Shown piece by piece: positions 33,134-41,604 of a stretch of 64,000 nt of DNA. The stretch is from Cryobacterium zongtaii. GTDB lineage: Bacteria > Actinomycetota > Actinomycetes > Actinomycetales > Microbacteriaceae. How positions within the stretch are numbered: the stretch's first letter is position 1; the number at the start of each line of letters is the position of its first letter. The notes beneath the pieces were generated by a model, which made no database searches, was not told where the DNA came from, and saw only the letters and a list, made by a program, of their open reading frames with translations. The DNA is taken from the NCBI RefSeq assembly GCF_002909375.1, contig NZ_PPXD01000026.1, positions 434,001 through 498,000 on the forward strand, read 5' to 3'. The translations under genes and the position numbers were made by a program.

Positions 33134-34114
33134 ATGCCCACCCGAACCATCCCCGAGGCCCCACCCGCGCTCACCCCGCACGCCACAGGGCGAGAACGGT
33201 TCGCCGCCGCCACGCTCTGGCTGCCGGTGGTCGCCATCTCGTTGACGGCCACGCTCTGGTACGACCGGCTGCCGGCCGTGCTGCCCAAGCAGTGGAACGG
33301 CGCGGAGATCACCTCGACCGCCGGCACCGAGGTCATGATCGGCATCACGGGCACCATCGCGCTCCTCGCCGCTCTGGCGGGGCTGGTCGCCCTTTCCGAC
33401 GCCGCGGCCGACATCCGTCGTGGCCTGGTGCTCGCGGCCGGCTGCGCCGCGGGTCTGGCCGCCGGCGTCTGGTTGGTGGTCGCCGGCCTAGTCATCGCCA
33501 CCGGCTCAGCCGAACCGGAGGCGGGCGCCTGGCCGCTGTTCGCGGTGCTGGCCCTCGGCTACGGGCTGATCCCCTTCGCGCTGTCACCGCGCCGCCCGCA
33601 CCGCCGCGAGCTCGCGGCAACCGCCGGCCCGACTACGGTGCCGTTGGGCGCGACCGAGTCCGGCGCCTGGTTCACCACCGTGACCGTGCCGATGTTCCTC
33701 TGGCTGGCCGGCGGGCTGGCACTCGGCGCGGTCGGACTGACAGTCTTCAGCATCCTCGAGGACGGCGCCGGCACGGGCGGGGTCCTCACGTTGCTGCTGG
33801 CGGCCGGCATCTGCCTCACCTTCGCCCGGCTGCGAGTCAGCGTGGACCGTCGGGGGCTGCGGGTGGTCTCGAGTCTGTTGCGGCTGCCGATCAAGCAGAT
33901 CGCCCTCGACCAGGTCGCCTCGGCGCGGGCCGAGACCATCCGCCCGCTCGAGTGGGGCGGCTGGGGTTACCGGATCCTGCCCGGCCGATCGGCCGTGGTG
34001 CTCACTGGCGGACCTGGCATCGTCGTCGAGCGGCACAACGGCACTCTGTTCGCCGTGACCGTGCCCGACCCCGAGCTGCCGGTCGCGCTGCTGACCACCC
34101 TCGCGGCGCGCTGA
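33134..34114 (+). CDS. DUF1648-type membrane protein
   Basis: 326 residues. The N-terminus has VAISLTATLWYDRLPAVLPKQWN, the DUF1648 signature, then about six transmembrane helices. The C-terminal 90 residues (LRVSVDRRGLRVVSSLLRLP, ALDQVASARAETIRPLEW) form a soluble PH-like segment. It begins 3 bp after the GntR stop, so both are co-expressed. Family members accompany stress-responsive operons; the precise role is unknown. Confidence 0.82.
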   Translation: MPTRTIPEAPPALTPHATGRERFAAATLWLPVVAISLTATLWYDRLPAVLPKQWNGAEITSTAGTEVMIGITGTIALLAALAGLVALSDAAADIRRGLVLAAGCAAGLAAGVWLVVAGLVIATGSAEPEAGAWPLFAVLALGYGLIPFALSPRRPHRRELAATAGPTTVPLGATESGAWFTTVTVPMFLWLAGGLALGAVGLTVFSILEDGAGTGGVLTLLLAAGICLTFARLRVSVDRRGLRVVSSLLRLPIKQIALDQVASARAETIRPLEWGGWGYRILPGRSAVVLTGGPGIVVERHNGTLFAVTVPDPELPVALLTTLAAR

Positions 34115-34221
34115 CCACGTCTGCATTCGTCAAGAGTGAGAGCGGCTCACTGGTACGTTCAAGGTATGTGTCGCCGCCGCCACCAGGTGCTGCTCCGACA
34201 CGATCCAAAGAAAGCAGTCAG

Positions 34222-36582
34222 ATGGTCGCAGTCGGGGAACGATCCACGTTGAACAGAACCGGTCACAGGATGACCACGTTCGGATCCGCGCTGCTGGACC
34301 GACCCTCGGGCGTGCTCGAGGGCACTCGGTGGCTCTTCACCTGGCTGGCGCTGCTGTCGCTGATGTTCAGCCTGCCGGGCATCATCCCCAACGTCACCGC
34401 CAGTCGGCTCGACCTGCTGCTGGCGTCCGTCTCCTCGGTTGCCCTGATCGGCTCGTGGATCTTCAGCCTCCTGCGCCAGCGGGTGCCGTTCGTCCTCGAG
34501 GTGCTCGATGCCCTCGCCCTGACGGCGTTCGCCCTGGCCGGGCCGGTGCCTCTGGCGGCAGTCCCGGTCTTTTTCGCCGCCGCCTGGCTGCGCACCCTCT
34601 ACAGCACACCGTGGCGGTCAGCGATACGCGGCGCGCTCTACACGGTTGCGGTGCTCACCACCACGGTGCTCTGGCCGCTGACGCCTGGGCACCCCACCGC
34701 CCCCGACATGGCCCGCCAGGCCGCCACTATCTCCATCATGCTGCTCATCATCGTGGTGGCGGAACAGCTGCGAACCGTGCTGCAGGCCAACGACTGGGCC
34801 ATCGAACGCGACAAGGCACTCACCGAGACCGGCTCCAGGCTGCTCGGCATGACCGATGCCAACGCCATCCGCCTTCTCTCCTGGACCACCGCCGGCGAGC
34901 TGGGTGCCACCACCCCCGGATTGCGGGTGGTCAAGGTCGTGCGCCACGAGGAACTCTTACTGGTCGGAGCCCACACCGGCGACTTCATCGTGCCGCCGCC
35001 AACGTCATTTCCCGGCGACGTGCTGCGGACCATCGGGACCAACGGCGACGCGCAAATCATGCGAACCGGTCCGCTCGACGATGCGGCAGGCCTGCCTTTG
35101 CTCTGGGAGTGCGTGTCGCTCACCGAGCAGGAGGAGGACGCCTGGCTGCTCGTCGGGGCGCCGAAGCGGATCCCCGAAGGCACCCTCCTGTCGGTGCGCA
35201 GCCTGGTGAACCAGGTGAACCTGGCACTGCGCAATAGCCGCTCGCACCATCAGCTCACCGCGCAGGCGCAGCACGACACCCTCACCGGACTCGACAACCG
35301 GCTCTCCTTCACCTCCCAGCTGGGTGCCCTCCTCGCGCGCACCGACACCACCGCGGGTCTGCACGTGTTGTTCCTCGACCTGGACGACTTCAAGGACGTC
35401 AACGACCACATGGGGCACCGTGCCGGCGACGCCGTGCTCACCGAGGTGGCCGAACGCCTGCGGCATTGCACCCGGCCGCAAGACATCTGCTCCCGGCTGG
35501 GCGGAGACGAGTTCGCGGTGGTGCTCACCGGCACCACGGTTGCCGCCGCCGAGGCGATCGCGCAGCGCATGGTGGGGTCGCTGGCCGCGCCCATCATCGT
35601 GGACGGGCGGCCCTGCCGGGTGGGCGCCAGCGTGGGGGTGGCCACCGCTACCCCCGGCACGAATCTCGATGAGCTCGTGCATCAGGCCGACGTGGCGATG
35701 TACGCTGCCAAAGCCCACGGTAAGGGCCAGGTACAGCTGTACCGGCCGGGCCTTCTGCAGGGAGAGTCGGCGCTGGTGTCGTTCGAGCGGCAGCTGGGCC
35801 GGGCCGCCGGCGGCGGCCAGCTCGAGGTGCATTACCAGCCGATCGTGTCCCTGCCCGAGCTGCACTGCACGGGAGTCGAGGCGCTCGTGCGGTGGCGGCA
35901 TCCGGAGCGGGGCCTCCTGATGCCGTGCGACTTCATCCCGCTGGCCGAAACCTCCGGTGCCATCCTGGGCATCGGCGCGTTTGTGTTGCGTCGCTCCTGC
36001 ACGGATGCCGTGACCTGGCCGGAGGTCCGGCCGGGCGTGCCGATGACGGTGAACGTGAACATCTCCGCGCGGGAGCTCGAGAGCGATCATTTCGTGGATT
36101 CGGTGCTCTGGTGCCTGGCCGACAGCGGGCTGCCCGCCCAACGTCTGGTGCTCGAGCTCACCGAAACCGTGGTGCTGGAGTCGGCCGCGGCGGTGGAGCG
36201 GCTGAAAGCCCTCGCCGCCCACGGCATCCGCGTGGCGATCGACGACTTCGGTACCGGGTACTCGTCCCTGGCGACGCTGCGGTCGCTGCCGATCTCGGTG
36301 GTCAAGCTCGACGCGAGTTTTGTGTCCGGTGCGCTGAGCAACTCGGTGGACCGCACGGTGGTGGAGGCCATCGTGCAGATGAGCGCGAAGCTGGGCATCG
36401 ACACCATCGCCGAGGGTGTGGAGCGGTTGGACCAGCAGGAGCTGCTGGCGCAGATCGGCACCGACGCGGTGCAGGGGCACCTGTATTGCTCGGCTGTGCC
36501 GCTTGCGGAGCTGCGCGAGTGGCTGGCCCGCACCGGCACTCCCCCGCTGGTGGAGCCCATCGCGCCCGTCGAGACCCCGTAA
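34222..36582 (+). CDS. Membrane-bound GGDEF-EAL cyclic-di-GMP enzyme
   Basis: 786 residues. About five transmembrane helices (residues about 35-190) form a putative sensor. A GAF-like region (about 200-340) follows, then a diguanylate cyclase domain with GGDEF at 427-431 and an EAL domain with EAL at 553-555, TETVVLES, DDFGTGYSS and AEGVERLDQQ. Both active sites look intact. ATG at 34222 is used; ATG at 34270 is an alternative. The final codons overlap a short sequence (GTCGAGACCCCG) repeated at 36618, part of the intergenic repeat family. Confidence 0.9.
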   Translation: MVAVGERSTLNRTGHRMTTFGSALLDRPSGVLEGTRWLFTWLALLSLMFSLPGIIPNVTASRLDLLLASVSSVALIGSWIFSLLRQRVPFVLEVLDALALTAFALAGPVPLAAVPVFFAAAWLRTLYSTPWRSAIRGALYTVAVLTTTVLWPLTPGHPTAPDMARQAATISIMLLIIVVAEQLRTVLQANDWAIERDKALTETGSRLLGMTDANAIRLLSWTTAGELGATTPGLRVVKVVRHEELLLVGAHTGDFIVPPPTSFPGDVLRTIGTNGDAQIMRTGPLDDAAGLPLLWECVSLTEQEEDAWLLVGAPKRIPEGTLLSVRSLVNQVNLALRNSRSHHQLTAQAQHDTLTGLDNRLSFTSQLGALLARTDTTAGLHVLFLDLDDFKDVNDHMGHRAGDAVLTEVAERLRHCTRPQDICSRLGGDEFAVVLTGTTVAAAEAIAQRMVGSLAAPIIVDGRPCRVGASVGVATATPGTNLDELVHQADVAMYAAKAHGKGQVQLYRPGLLQGESALVSFERQLGRAAGGGQLEVHYQPIVSLPELHCTGVEALVRWRHPERGLLMPCDFIPLAETSGAILGIGAFVLRRSCTDAVTWPEVRPGVPMTVNVNISARELESDHFVDSVLWCLADSGLPAQRLVLELTETVVLESAAAVERLKALAAHGIRVAIDDFGTGYSSLATLRSLPISVVKLDASFVSGALSNSVDRTVVEAIVQMSAKLGIDTIAEGVERLDQQELLAQIGTDAVQGHLYCSAVPLAELREWLARTGTPPLVEPIAPVETP

Positions 36583-36604
36583 GCCAACCTCAAGGCGCGC
36601 CCCC

Positions 36605-36700
36605 GTTGGTCGAGCTTGTCGAGACCCCGCAAGCCGACAGCCCCACGCGAGGCTGTGGCCCGCAGATCCGGTCACCAGGTCTCGACAAGCTCGACCGACC
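36605..36700. terminator. Hairpin made of two facing repeat copies (d, e)
   Basis: The copy at 36605-36629 (GTTGGTCGAGCTTGTCGAGA onwards) and the oppositely oriented copy at 36678-36700 (GGTCTCGACAAGCTCGACCG onwards) can pair over about 20 bp. They lie between the convergent GGDEF-EAL and RibD-type genes, so a two-way terminator is likely. Confidence 0.6.
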
Positions 36701-36709
36701 AGGCATCCG

Positions 36710-37285
36710 CTAGCTGCTGGGCAGCACCTCGTAGCTGGACTGGGTGAAGCCCGCGCCGAGCTCGCGGGAGCCCACGTGCCGCAGGTGCACGTCGCCGTCT
36801 AGCGGGCCGAACAGCGGGATGCCCGTGCCGAGCAGCACCGGGGCGCGGGTGATGGTGATTTCGCGGATCAGCCCGGCCCGCAGAAAGCTCTGGATGGTGC
36901 GGCCACCGTCGACGTATACCCGGCGGCGGCCCTCTGCGACGAGGGTGGCGATCACGTCATCGAGCGTGGCGTGTGCGGTGGTGTCCGGCTCGTCCTCGGC
37001 GTCGAAGCTGCGCAGCAGGGTGCGGCTGAGCACGAGCACCCGCTTGCCGGTATAGGGCCAGTCGACGAAGCCGCGCACGGTGTCGAAGGTGGCACGGCCC
37101 ACGACGAGGGCGTCGACGCTGGCAAAGAACTCGTCGTAGCCGGTCTCGCCCAGGGCGTCCCCGGCGGCGACGAGCCAGTCGAAGTCGCCGTTCTCGCGGG
37201 CGATGAAGCCGTCGAGGCTGGTGCCCACGAACACGCAGCCGATCAGGGGCGGGACGGCGCCGCCCGACTCAGAGGTGGGGGTCAT
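36710..37285 (-). CDS. Dihydrofolate reductase-like (RibD C-terminal) protein
   Basis: 191 residues of the RibD_C/DHFR-like fold. LIGCVFVGTSLDGFIARENG, the DALVVGRATFDTV turn and RRVYVDGGRTIQSFL match the family, which binds NADPH. Reaction and substrate are unknown; it may be a riboflavin-pathway relative or a general reductase. ATG at 37285 is chosen over a longer frame that would add an unconserved N-terminus. It is monocistronic. Confidence 0.88.
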   Translation of the reverse strand: MTPTSESGGAVPPLIGCVFVGTSLDGFIARENGDFDWLVAAGDALGETGYDEFFASVDALVVGRATFDTVRGFVDWPYTGKRVLVLSRTLLRSFDAEDEPDTTAHATLDDVIATLVAEGRRRVYVDGGRTIQSFLRAGLIREITITRAPVLLGTGIPLFGPLDGDVHLRHVGSRELGAGFTQSSYEVLPSS

Positions 37286-37406
37286 GCCAGCACGGTAGCA
37301 GTGGCCGCCGACACAGGCGAGGGGTGCGGCGGCTACCGGTCCGCCCGCAAACCATTCGAACGCATCCTGCTTTCGTCGACGCTTCGGCACACGGTACGGT
37401 CAGCAT

Positions 37407-37892
37407 ATGGATCGGACGCACCACATGTCGCACGGGGGTGACCTGCAGCCGGAATTCCTGGACGACGAGCACCCGCAGGCGATGGGCGACTCCGAGGCCG
37501 CCCAGGGCGCCCGGAACCTGGGCTTCCGCAACCGCCGGCTGAAGCTGGCCGCGATCGGCGGGCTGATAGTGCCCACCGGTCTGGTCGTGCACTTCTTGAC
37601 CGAGGGCATCGTCGGCGACTTCGTCGGCGACGCGCTCTACGCGGTCCTGGTGTACCTGATCGTGTCGATTGTCGCGGTCCGTACGCCCAGCCGGCAGGTG
37701 GCGGCCGTCGCGATCCTGATCTGCGTGGCCGTGGAGCTCTTACAGCTCACCGGCGTGCCCAGTAGCCTCGCCGAGCTCTTCGCGCCGGTGCGGTACCTGC
37801 TCGGCACCACGTTCAACGCCCTCGACCTGGTCGCCTACGTCGTCGGCGTGCTCGCCGCCACGGCCGTGAGCACCTGGCGACGGCCGGGCTGA
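37407..37892 (+). CDS. DUF2809 membrane protein
   Basis: 161 residues with four transmembrane helices (about 48-68, 74-92, 97-115 and 132-152). GDALYAVLVYLIVSIVAVRT, VELLQLTGVP and LLGTTFNALDLVAYVVGVL are DUF2809 signatures. The 45-residue N-terminal extension is polar. Function is unknown. It is convergent with the NERD-domain gene. Confidence 0.85.
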   Translation: MDRTHHMSHGGDLQPEFLDDEHPQAMGDSEAAQGARNLGFRNRRLKLAAIGGLIVPTGLVVHFLTEGIVGDFVGDALYAVLVYLIVSIVAVRTPSRQVAAVAILICVAVELLQLTGVPSSLAELFAPVRYLLGTTFNALDLVAYVVGVLAATAVSTWRRPG

Positions 37893-37951
37893 CGCCGGCT
37901 GACTATCCGCTAGCAGCCGGTCTGACGCCGCATTCGCGGTCTCGCGCCGCC

Positions 37952-38752
37952 TCAGCCGGCCAGCAGGGCCTGCGCCGCGAGCAGCGCTCCGCCCACCGAG
38001 CCCGCGCACAGCGCCGTCGTTCCGGTGGCGGCCCAGAACACCCGGCGGACCCGGGCCCGACGCACCTGCCCGTCGAGCGCCGCGAATCGGGTCATCACAT
38101 CCGCCGGGGCCGGGGTCGGATGCTGGCGCCAAGTGGCCGGGCTGTCCAGGATCACCACGGCCTCGGCGATCTCCTCATCGCTGAGCACCGGCTGCAGCTT
38201 GAGCAGCCACCGGCGTAGGGTGCGGGCATCGAGCACCTTCACCTGCACGGGTTTGTCGCGGAAGGTGATCTGCTTGGGGTCGACGAGAGCGATCACCGGT
38301 TGCACCGGTGCGACCAGCGGCATCCGCTCACGCAGCACCGTGGTGACCCGTTCGGCCTCGTGCTCGGCGGCGGGCAGGTAGGCCTTCTTGTGGCCGGAGA
38401 CGGTGACGGTGCGGGTGCCCACCCAGATGTGTTTGCCGCAGTGGTGCTTGGTGTTGATGGTGAAGATGCCGCCGGGGCCCACCAGGATGTGGTCGATGTC
38501 GGTGTCGTTCTTACCGATCGGCACGGCGTGAAAGGCAGTCCAGTCGGGGGGCAGTGAGGCGAGCATCTTGCCGACGGTGATCTCGCCCTGCGCGCCCAGG
38601 TACCAGCTCACGCTCTCCGGGCAGAGCGGCGACTGGCCGAACAGCCGGGCCACCCTGGTGCGCGGCGGCACCGCGGATTGGCGGGACAGGAGGTGTTCGA
38701 TGACCAGCTGAGCAGCGATGCGGTTGCGCATCGCGGGTGGGTGCAGGGTCAC
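37952..38752 (-). CDS. NERD-domain protein
   Basis: 266 residues. The nuclease-related (NERD) core is about 50-165: WYLGAQGEITVGKMLASLP, DIDHILVGPGGIFTINTKHH (D-x-D/E-x-K-type site), then HKKAYLPAAEHEAERVTTVL. A single C-terminal transmembrane helix (RVFWAATGTTALCAGSVGGA) would anchor it. The GTG at 38752 is preferred because AAGGAG lies 5 nt upstream. NERD proteins are thought to be DNA-processing enzymes; the role is unproven. Confidence 0.83.
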   Translation of the reverse strand: MTLHPPAMRNRIAAQLVIEHLLSRQSAVPPRTRVARLFGQSPLCPESVSWYLGAQGEITVGKMLASLPPDWTAFHAVPIGKNDTDIDHILVGPGGIFTINTKHHCGKHIWVGTRTVTVSGHKKAYLPAAEHEAERVTTVLRERMPLVAPVQPVIALVDPKQITFRDKPVQVKVLDARTLRRWLLKLQPVLSDEEIAEAVVILDSPATWRQHPTPAPADVMTRFAALDGQVRRARVRRVFWAATGTTALCAGSVGGALLAAQALLAG

Positions 38753-39016
38753 GTTGCTCCTTTGGACGCGCCCGGACGCGGCTGCGCCAGGGAGACCGCG
38801 TGGGCCGGGCGGTCGCGCCGGGACCACCACACGGATGTGCGCCGCTTCGGGGCGTGCAGACCATCCAGGGAGCGGTGCGGGCGGGGCACCCACCACGTTC
38901 GGTGGTTCGAGGTTAGCGACCGGACAGGCCCCGGCGGCACCCCCATTGTGGGTGGCGGCGCACAGCGGATGAGCGTGCGCCCGGCCCGCCGCGCGGCAAA
39001 CCCGCGCCGGCGCGCA
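38753..39016. other. Gene-free stretch upstream of NERD and MFS genes
   Basis: Between the divergent NERD and MFS genes there are 422 bp. I see no credible gene in it; the only structure is the inverted repeat at 39017-39084. An open minus-strand frame across it is a compositional shadow. Confidence 0.5.
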
Positions 39017-39084
39017 CAACTGTTGCCCGTGCGGACATTTGCGTCCGGCGCACCGGGTGCAGAAGTCCGGTTCGGCAACAGTTG
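39017..39084. repeat. CAACTGTTGCC inverted repeat, copy 1
   Basis: Arms 39017-39040 (CAACTGTTGCCC then GTGCGGACA) and 39063-39084 (ending CGGCAACAGTTG) form an imperfect hairpin. It shares arm sequence with the repeat at 51437-51504, and the core TGCGGAC with the hairpin at 53928. It lies in a divergent gap, so it is not simply a terminator. Confidence 0.7.
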
Positions 39085-39174
39085 GCCCGGTGCAGCGGCT
39101 AGCGGCGGGCAGCGGCGAGCGGCGAGCGGCGAGCGCGGCATCCGGCAAAATGGCAGGAACACCGAGGAGACCCC

Positions 39175-40383
39175 ATGGCCACCGCCACCGCCGCGACACC
39201 GACCATCAGCGCCCGCGCCTGGGTCGTGCTCGCCCTCGGCGTTGCCGCACAGACGGCGGGCACCGTCTTCGTCAGCGCCCCCGCGTTCCTCATCCCCCTG
39301 CTGCACACCGAGCGGGGCCTCTCCTTGGCCCAGGCCGGGCTGCTCGCCGCGATCCCCACCTTCGGCATGGTGCTCACCCTCATCCTCTGGGGCGCCCTGG
39401 CCGACCGCATCGGCGAGAAATGGGTCATCACCGGCGGCCTGATCCTCACCGCCCTCGCGGCCGGCGGCGCGATCCTCGCCGACGGATACCTCGCGCTGGG
39501 CGTGTTCCTGCTGCTGGGCGGCATGGCGTCGGCGAGCACCAACTCCGCCAGCGGACGCATCGTGGTGGGCTGGTTCCCCAAGCACAAGCGCGGCCTGGCC
39601 ATGGGCATCCGGCAGATGTCGCAGCCACTGGGCGTGACGATCGCCGCCGTGACCATCCCGGTGATCGCTGCGGATGCCGGGGTGGGTGCGGCCCTGTTCG
39701 TGCCGTTCGTGCTCACCGCGGTGTTGGCCGTGGCGTGCGCGATCGGCCTGGCCAACCCGCCCCGGCCGGCCCCCCGCGCCGGCACCCCGTCCATGCGAGC
39801 CGGCAACCCGTACCGGTCCAGCGGGTTCCTCTGGCGGATCCACGCGGCATCCGTTCTGCTGGTAGTGCCGCAGTTCACCATCTCGACGTTCGGGTTGGTC
39901 TGGCTGGTCAGTGACCAGGGTTGGGATGCGCTCGCCGCCGGCGTGCTGGTGGGCGCCGCGCAGTTCGTGGGCGCGATCGGGCGCATCGTGATCGGTGTGG
40001 TCAGCGACAGGGTCGGCAGCCGGGTGCGGCCGCTGCGCTGGGTGGCGGTGAGTGTGGCGAGCGTGCTGCTGGTGCTGGCCGCGGTGGATGCCGCGCACTG
40101 GGGCGCCGCCGCCGTGGTGTTCGTGCTCGCGACCACCTGCACTGTGGCGCCGAACGGGCTGGCGTTCACATCGGTGGCGGAAATGGCCGGGCCGGGCTGG
40201 TCGGGCAAGGCCCTCGGGGTGCAGAACACCGGCCAGTTCGTCGCCGCGTCCCTGGTCGGACCGCTGATGGGCGCCCTGATCGGGGTGGTCGGCTATCCGC
40301 TGACGTTCGCGGTGGCGGCGGTCTTCCCGGCACTGGCGGTGCCCGTCGTGCCCCGCGCGCACGCCGAGCACGACCACCTGTAG
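39175..40383 (+). CDS. Major facilitator superfamily transporter
   Basis: 402 residues with twelve predicted transmembrane helices. The loop 2-3 motif reads GALADRIGEKWVITGGL, and GWFPKHKRGLAMGIRQMSQP is the central conserved segment of nitrate/oxalate-formate-like and drug-efflux-like MFS members. Substrate unknown. ATG at 39175 is preceded by GGAGACCCC. No partner gene lies next to it on the same strand within 240 bp. Confidence 0.9.
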   Translation: MATATAATPTISARAWVVLALGVAAQTAGTVFVSAPAFLIPLLHTERGLSLAQAGLLAAIPTFGMVLTLILWGALADRIGEKWVITGGLILTALAAGGAILADGYLALGVFLLLGGMASASTNSASGRIVVGWFPKHKRGLAMGIRQMSQPLGVTIAAVTIPVIAADAGVGAALFVPFVLTAVLAVACAIGLANPPRPAPRAGTPSMRAGNPYRSSGFLWRIHAASVLLVVPQFTISTFGLVWLVSDQGWDALAAGVLVGAAQFVGAIGRIVIGVVSDRVGSRVRPLRWVAVSVASVLLVLAAVDAAHWGAAAVVFVLATTCTVAPNGLAFTSVAEMAGPGWSGKALGVQNTGQFVAASLVGPLMGALIGVVGYPLTFAVAAVFPALAVPVVPRAHAEHDHL

Positions 40384-40623
40384 CGCCCGCCTGGCACCGG
40401 CACCCGCGACGTGCCGGAAGGTGCCCATTCAGCGGGCCGGAAGGGGCAGTATGCGGCAACTCGGCCGGCAACCGACGACGGGGATACTTCGCCCTGTGTG
40501 GCAGTGAGCTCCGGGCGGGCCACGAAGCCGGGGGCTTGAACCGGCCGACGAGGTCTGCTTGCATGGTGCAACCAGTCCCGAGCCGTCGGCGCCGCGGGCA
40601 GTTCCCCAGAGAAGGGCACGGCC

Positions 40624-41604
40624 GTGATCGGATTTCACGCATCCCACGAGCAGATCGACCCGCGCGCACTGCTGGCCGCGGTGAAACATGCCGAAGAGGT
40701 GGGCTTCACCGCGGCGATGTGCTCGGATCACATCGCGCCGTGGAGCGTGCGGCAGGGCCAGTCCGGTTTCGCCTGGTCGTGGTTGGGCGCAGCCCTGGAA
40801 GCGACCGACCTGCCGTTCGGGGTGGTGAACGCCCCCGGGCAGCGGTATCACCCGGCCGTGATCGCGCAGGCGATCGGCACGCTCGGCCAGATGTACCCCG
40901 GCCGGTTCTGGGCAGCGCTGGGCTCGGGCGAGAACGTGAACGAGCACATCACCGGCGAACACTGGCCGCGTAAGGACCTGCGCAATGCCCGCCTGGAGGA
41001 GTGCGTAAAGGTGATGCGGGCTCTGCTGAACGGCGAGGAGGTCAGCCTGGATCACCACGTCAGCGTCGACAGGGCCCGGGTGTGGAGCCGGCCGGACACC
41101 CCGCCGCCGCTGGTGGCCGCGGCCGTGTCGGCGGAGACCGCCGGCTGGGCGGCCTCCTGGGCCGACGGCTTGGTCACCGTGGCCCAGCCGCCCGAGAAAC
41201 TCCGGCGGGTGCTGGATGCGTACGAGCAGGCCGGCGGCACCGGCCGACGGGCCCTGCAAATTCACCTGAGCTGGGCGAGCACCGACGAAGAAGCCCTCGC
41301 CATCGCGCACGACCAATGGCGCACCAACGCCTTCGACCCACCCGTGCCGTGGGACATCGACACCCCGGAGAACTTCGACGAGATCTCCAAGCACGTCGCC
41401 GCGGAGGATCTGCGGGCATCCGTGCTGATCAACAGCGACCTGGGTTGGCACGCCGACAAGCTGGCCGAGCTGGCCGGCCTGGGTTTCGATGACATCTACC
41501 TGCACCACGTGGGCCGGAAGCAACAGAGATTCCTGGATGCGTTCGGCGAACGGGTGCTGCCCCAACTCACCAGTGCGCTCACGGCGAAGGCGGTGGGGGC
41601 ATGA
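40624..41604 (+). CDS. LLM-class oxidoreductase (TIGR03885-like)
   Basis: 326 residues with the luciferase-like barrel: IGFHASHEQIDPRALLAAVK, CSDHIAPWSVRQGQSGFAWS and RFWAALGSGENVNEHITGEH. I recognise it as the TIGR03885 branch; whether it uses F420 or FMN cannot be read here. The start is GTG at 40624. The stop overlaps the GH13 start (ATGA). This gene pair is recurrent in actinobacteria as far as I recall, suggesting a joint pathway on a sugar or glycoside. Confidence 0.85.
   Translation: MIGFHASHEQIDPRALLAAVKHAEEVGFTAAMCSDHIAPWSVRQGQSGFAWSWLGAALEATDLPFGVVNAPGQRYHPAVIAQAIGTLGQMYPGRFWAALGSGENVNEHITGEHWPRKDLRNARLEECVKVMRALLNGEEVSLDHHVSVDRARVWSRPDTPPPLVAAAVSAETAGWAASWADGLVTVAQPPEKLRRVLDAYEQAGGTGRRALQIHLSWASTDEEALAIAHDQWRTNAFDPPVPWDIDTPENFDEISKHVAAEDLRASVLINSDLGWHADKLAELAGLGFDDIYLHHVGRKQQRFLDAFGERVLPQLTSALTAKAVGA

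Noticed and set aside
33292-34221. 310-codon N-terminal extension of the membrane GGDEF-EAL protein
   Set aside because: It runs through the DUF1648 gene in another frame and is Arg/Gly-rich; the ATG at 34222 starts the membrane region.
38753-39199. N-terminal extension of the NERD protein
   Set aside because: The GTG at 38752 has a strong ribosome-binding site and the extension would cross the inverted repeat at 39017-39084.
40384-40623. Structured leader or riboswitch before the LLM oxidoreductase (GC-rich, GGCAAC and CCGGCAACCG segments)
   Set aside because: It does not fit the SAM, TPP, cobalamin, glycine or FMN consensus that I can recall; no coherent fold built by eye.
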